Of a DNA stretch of 6,378 nucleotides, positions 5,085 to 6,378 are shown in pieces. The notes beneath the pieces were generated by a model that was not told the DNA's origin, did no database searches, and saw only the letters and a list, made by a program, of their open reading frames with translations. The translations under genes and the position numbers were made by a program. The stretch is from assembly GCA_025924845.1 (NCBI GenBank), contig JAICHN010000302.1, positions 1 through 6,378 on the forward strand, written 5' to 3'. Each line of letters begins with the position of its first letter. Within the stretch, counting starts at the first letter, position 1. This stretch comes from Chloroflexota bacterium (lineage in GTDB: Bacteria; Chloroflexota; UBA5177; JANWHV01).

Positions 5085-6287
5085 GTGACTGTGCCCGATC
5101 TTTCCGAGCCTCGGCTGCTTGGCGCGGAGGCGACGCCCGTCGGCGGTGACGAGACGCCCGGCGACCGGGCATTGGCGGTCAAGGCCCTGGCTCGTACGGC
5201 CGGCTTCGACGCGGTGGGGATCGCCGACGCGGCGCCTTTCAATGAGGCGCGGCGCTTCCTGCGTGAGCGGATCGCCGGGGGCGCCTTCTCGGGCTTGCCG
5301 TGGTTCAACGCCGATCGGGCCGATTTCGCCGCCGACCCCCGGAATCTCTTGCCCGGCGCCCGTTCCATCATAGGGGTAGCACTCTCCTATCGCACCGAGG
5401 AGCCGGTGAGTGACCCCGACCAAGGCCCGCGTGGCCGCGTGGCCCGCTATGCCTGGTCGCGCGACTATCATCCCATCCTTAAGGAGCGGATGGCTGAGGT
5501 TGTGGCTGCCATGCAGGCGCGCTACGGCGTGGGCGAGTGCCGCACCCTGGTCGACACGGCGCGCATCGTGGATCGCGCCGCGGCTCAGCGGGCCGGCACC
5601 GGCTGGTACGGGAAGAACACCAATATCATTAATCCTACTTATGGCTCGTGGATCTTACTGGGTGAGATTCTGACCACCCTGGAACTGGCGCCCGACCCGC
5701 CCCTGCGCAAGCACTGCGGCTCCTGCCGGCTCTGTCTCGATGCCTGTCCCACGGGCGCCCTCACCGGACCATACACGATCGACAACAATCTCTGTATCTC
5801 CTATCTGACGATCGAGCATCGAGGCGTCATTCCTCGTGAACTTCGCCCCCTGATCGGCGATTGGATCTTCGGCTGCGATATCTGTCAGGAAGTGTGTCCG
5901 CCCGCGCTCAAAGGACAGGTTGCCCATCATCCGCCTTTTCGCGCCGCGAGCGCCGATGCCGCATTCCCGCCGCTCATTCCTCTCCTGATGATTACCGAAG
6001 AGGAGTTTCGCGCCCGCTTCGCCGGCAGCCCGATCAAGCGCGCCAAGCGCGAGGGTTTGCAGCGCAACGTGGCCGTGGCGCTCGGCAACAGCGGTGAGCG
6101 CGCGGCGGTACACGCGCTGATCGCCGCGCTGACGACGGCCGCGCCGCTGGTCCGTGGGCATGTTGCCTGGGCGCTGGGCCGATTGGGCGGCTCCGAGGCA
6201 ACGGAGGCGCTCCATGCGCGCCTCACGGAGGAGGACGATCCATGGGTACGGGAGGAGATCGAGTGGGCGCTGGAGCAGCTTAAATAA
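5085..6287 (+). CDS. queG: Epoxyqueuosine reductase QueG with HEAT-like C-terminal tail
   Basis: QueG is a cytoplasmic, cobalamin-dependent iron-sulfur enzyme that reduces epoxyqueuosine to queuosine at the wobble position 34 of tRNAs for Asn, Asp, His and Tyr. The 400-residue product shows the family layout. The N-terminal domain carries LLPGARSIIGVALSY (88-102) and GRVARYAWSRDYH (117-129). A catalytic-region stretch VDTARIVDRA...GWYGKN (156-178) contains D157. The ferredoxin-like segment supplies eight cysteines for two [4Fe-4S] clusters: C211, C214, C217 and C221 in CGSCRLCLDACP, then C237, C264, C267 and C271 in FGCDICQEVCP. Residues from about 326 to 400 form HEAT/PBS-lyase-like helices (RNVAVALGNSG, VRGHVAWALGRLG), as in longer QueG proteins. 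The first 25-30 residues before AVKALARTAGFDAVGIA look like a poorly conserved extension. No other queuosine genes are in the window. The 3' end overlaps the convergent neighbour by 8 bases. Confidence 0.95.
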   Translation: MTVPDLSEPRLLGAEATPVGGDETPGDRALAVKALARTAGFDAVGIADAAPFNEARRFLRERIAGGAFSGLPWFNADRADFAADPRNLLPGARSIIGVALSYRTEEPVSDPDQGPRGRVARYAWSRDYHPILKERMAEVVAAMQARYGVGECRTLVDTARIVDRAAAQRAGTGWYGKNTNIINPTYGSWILLGEILTTLELAPDPPLRKHCGSCRLCLDACPTGALTGPYTIDNNLCISYLTIEHRGVIPRELRPLIGDWIFGCDICQEVCPPALKGQVAHHPPFRAASADAAFPPLIPLLMITEEEFRARFAGSPIKRAKREGLQRNVAVALGNSGERAAVHALIAALTTAAPLVRGHVAWALGRLGGSEATEALHARLTEEDDPWVREEIEWALEQLK

Positions 6288-6378
6288 TCTGCCCCTGGGC
6301 AATGGCCGTTATGTCACGCAGAGTCATGCGTGGCGGCATGGACAGCATATAAAGCACCAACTCGGCCACATCGTCTGA
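6280..6378 (-). CDS. Probable short-chain dehydrogenase/reductase (SDR), C-terminal fragment
   Basis: An open minus-strand frame enters from the right edge and ends at TAA (6282-6280), giving the last 32 residues of a protein whose start lies outside the window. It contains DVAELVLYMLSMPPRMTLRD, ending AIAQGQII. This resembles the C-terminal helix and strand of classical SDR oxidoreductases, which often read like PEDVAEAVLYALSQPP followed by a strand and a short tail. SDRs are NAD(P)-dependent oxidoreductases; the substrate cannot be guessed. The Rossmann glycine motif and YxxxK catalytic site would be upstream and are not visible. The gene converges on queG, with the two 3' ends overlapping at 6280-6287. 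Confidence 0.6.
   Translation of the reverse strand, partial: SDDVAELVLYMLSMPPRMTLRDITAIAQGQII

Noticed and set aside
4658..5471. Long minus-strand frames across the divergent intergenic region and the 5' part of queG
   Set aside because: They are antisense to queG and the palindromes. The GPIGDAG-like repeats come from the 9-base period, and the composition is typical of high-GC shadow frames.

Overview
This is a high-GC bacterial window: coding stretches counted by hand reach about 70% G+C. Three genes use GTG starts behind strong purine-rich ribosome binding sites. The HEAT-tailed QueG, the glycine-rich small methyltransferase and the GC-rich palindromic intergenic repeats would fit a Chloroflexota-like genome. 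That is an impression from gene style, not a demonstrated placement.

The left two thirds, all read on the minus strand, form a restriction-modification-like block. Transcription runs from right to left. First comes a 276-281 residue class I SAM methyltransferase (3936..4766, possibly to 4781). After a 157-base gap comes a complete 1014-residue Eco57I-type (type IIG-like) N6-adenine DNA methyltransferase (734..3778). After a 338-base gap comes the beginning of a second, paralogous Eco57I-type gene (395 down past base 1), whose first 131 residues match the complete gene at about 79%. The duplicated unit includes the leader as well as the coding start. It contains the GTG start and its ribosome binding site. 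It also contains an 8+8 base inverted repeat (GGAAGCAA/TTGCTTCC) that sits exactly 75 bases upstream of the start in both copies. A 67-base near-perfect hairpin separates the end of the complete gene from the leader of the next copy.

The right third holds epoxyqueuosine reductase QueG (5085..6287, plus strand), the last step of queuosine tRNA modification, with a HEAT-like C-terminal tail. It diverges from the small methyltransferase across about 300 bases. That interval carries two clean palindromes: one built on a 9-base period, and one close upstream of the queG ribosome binding site. At the right edge, the C-terminal 32 residues of a probable short-chain dehydrogenase/reductase run convergently on the minus strand and overlap the queG stop by 8 bases.

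The most notable content is the tandem pair of Eco57I-like genes with a shared, spacing-conserved palindromic leader. The target-recognition half of the complete gene is visibly AT-richer than its N-terminal part, which suggests modular exchange of specificity domains. I see no CRISPR array, tRNA, rRNA, transposase or integrase. No multi-gene defence system such as BREX or DISARM can be supported from this window alone.
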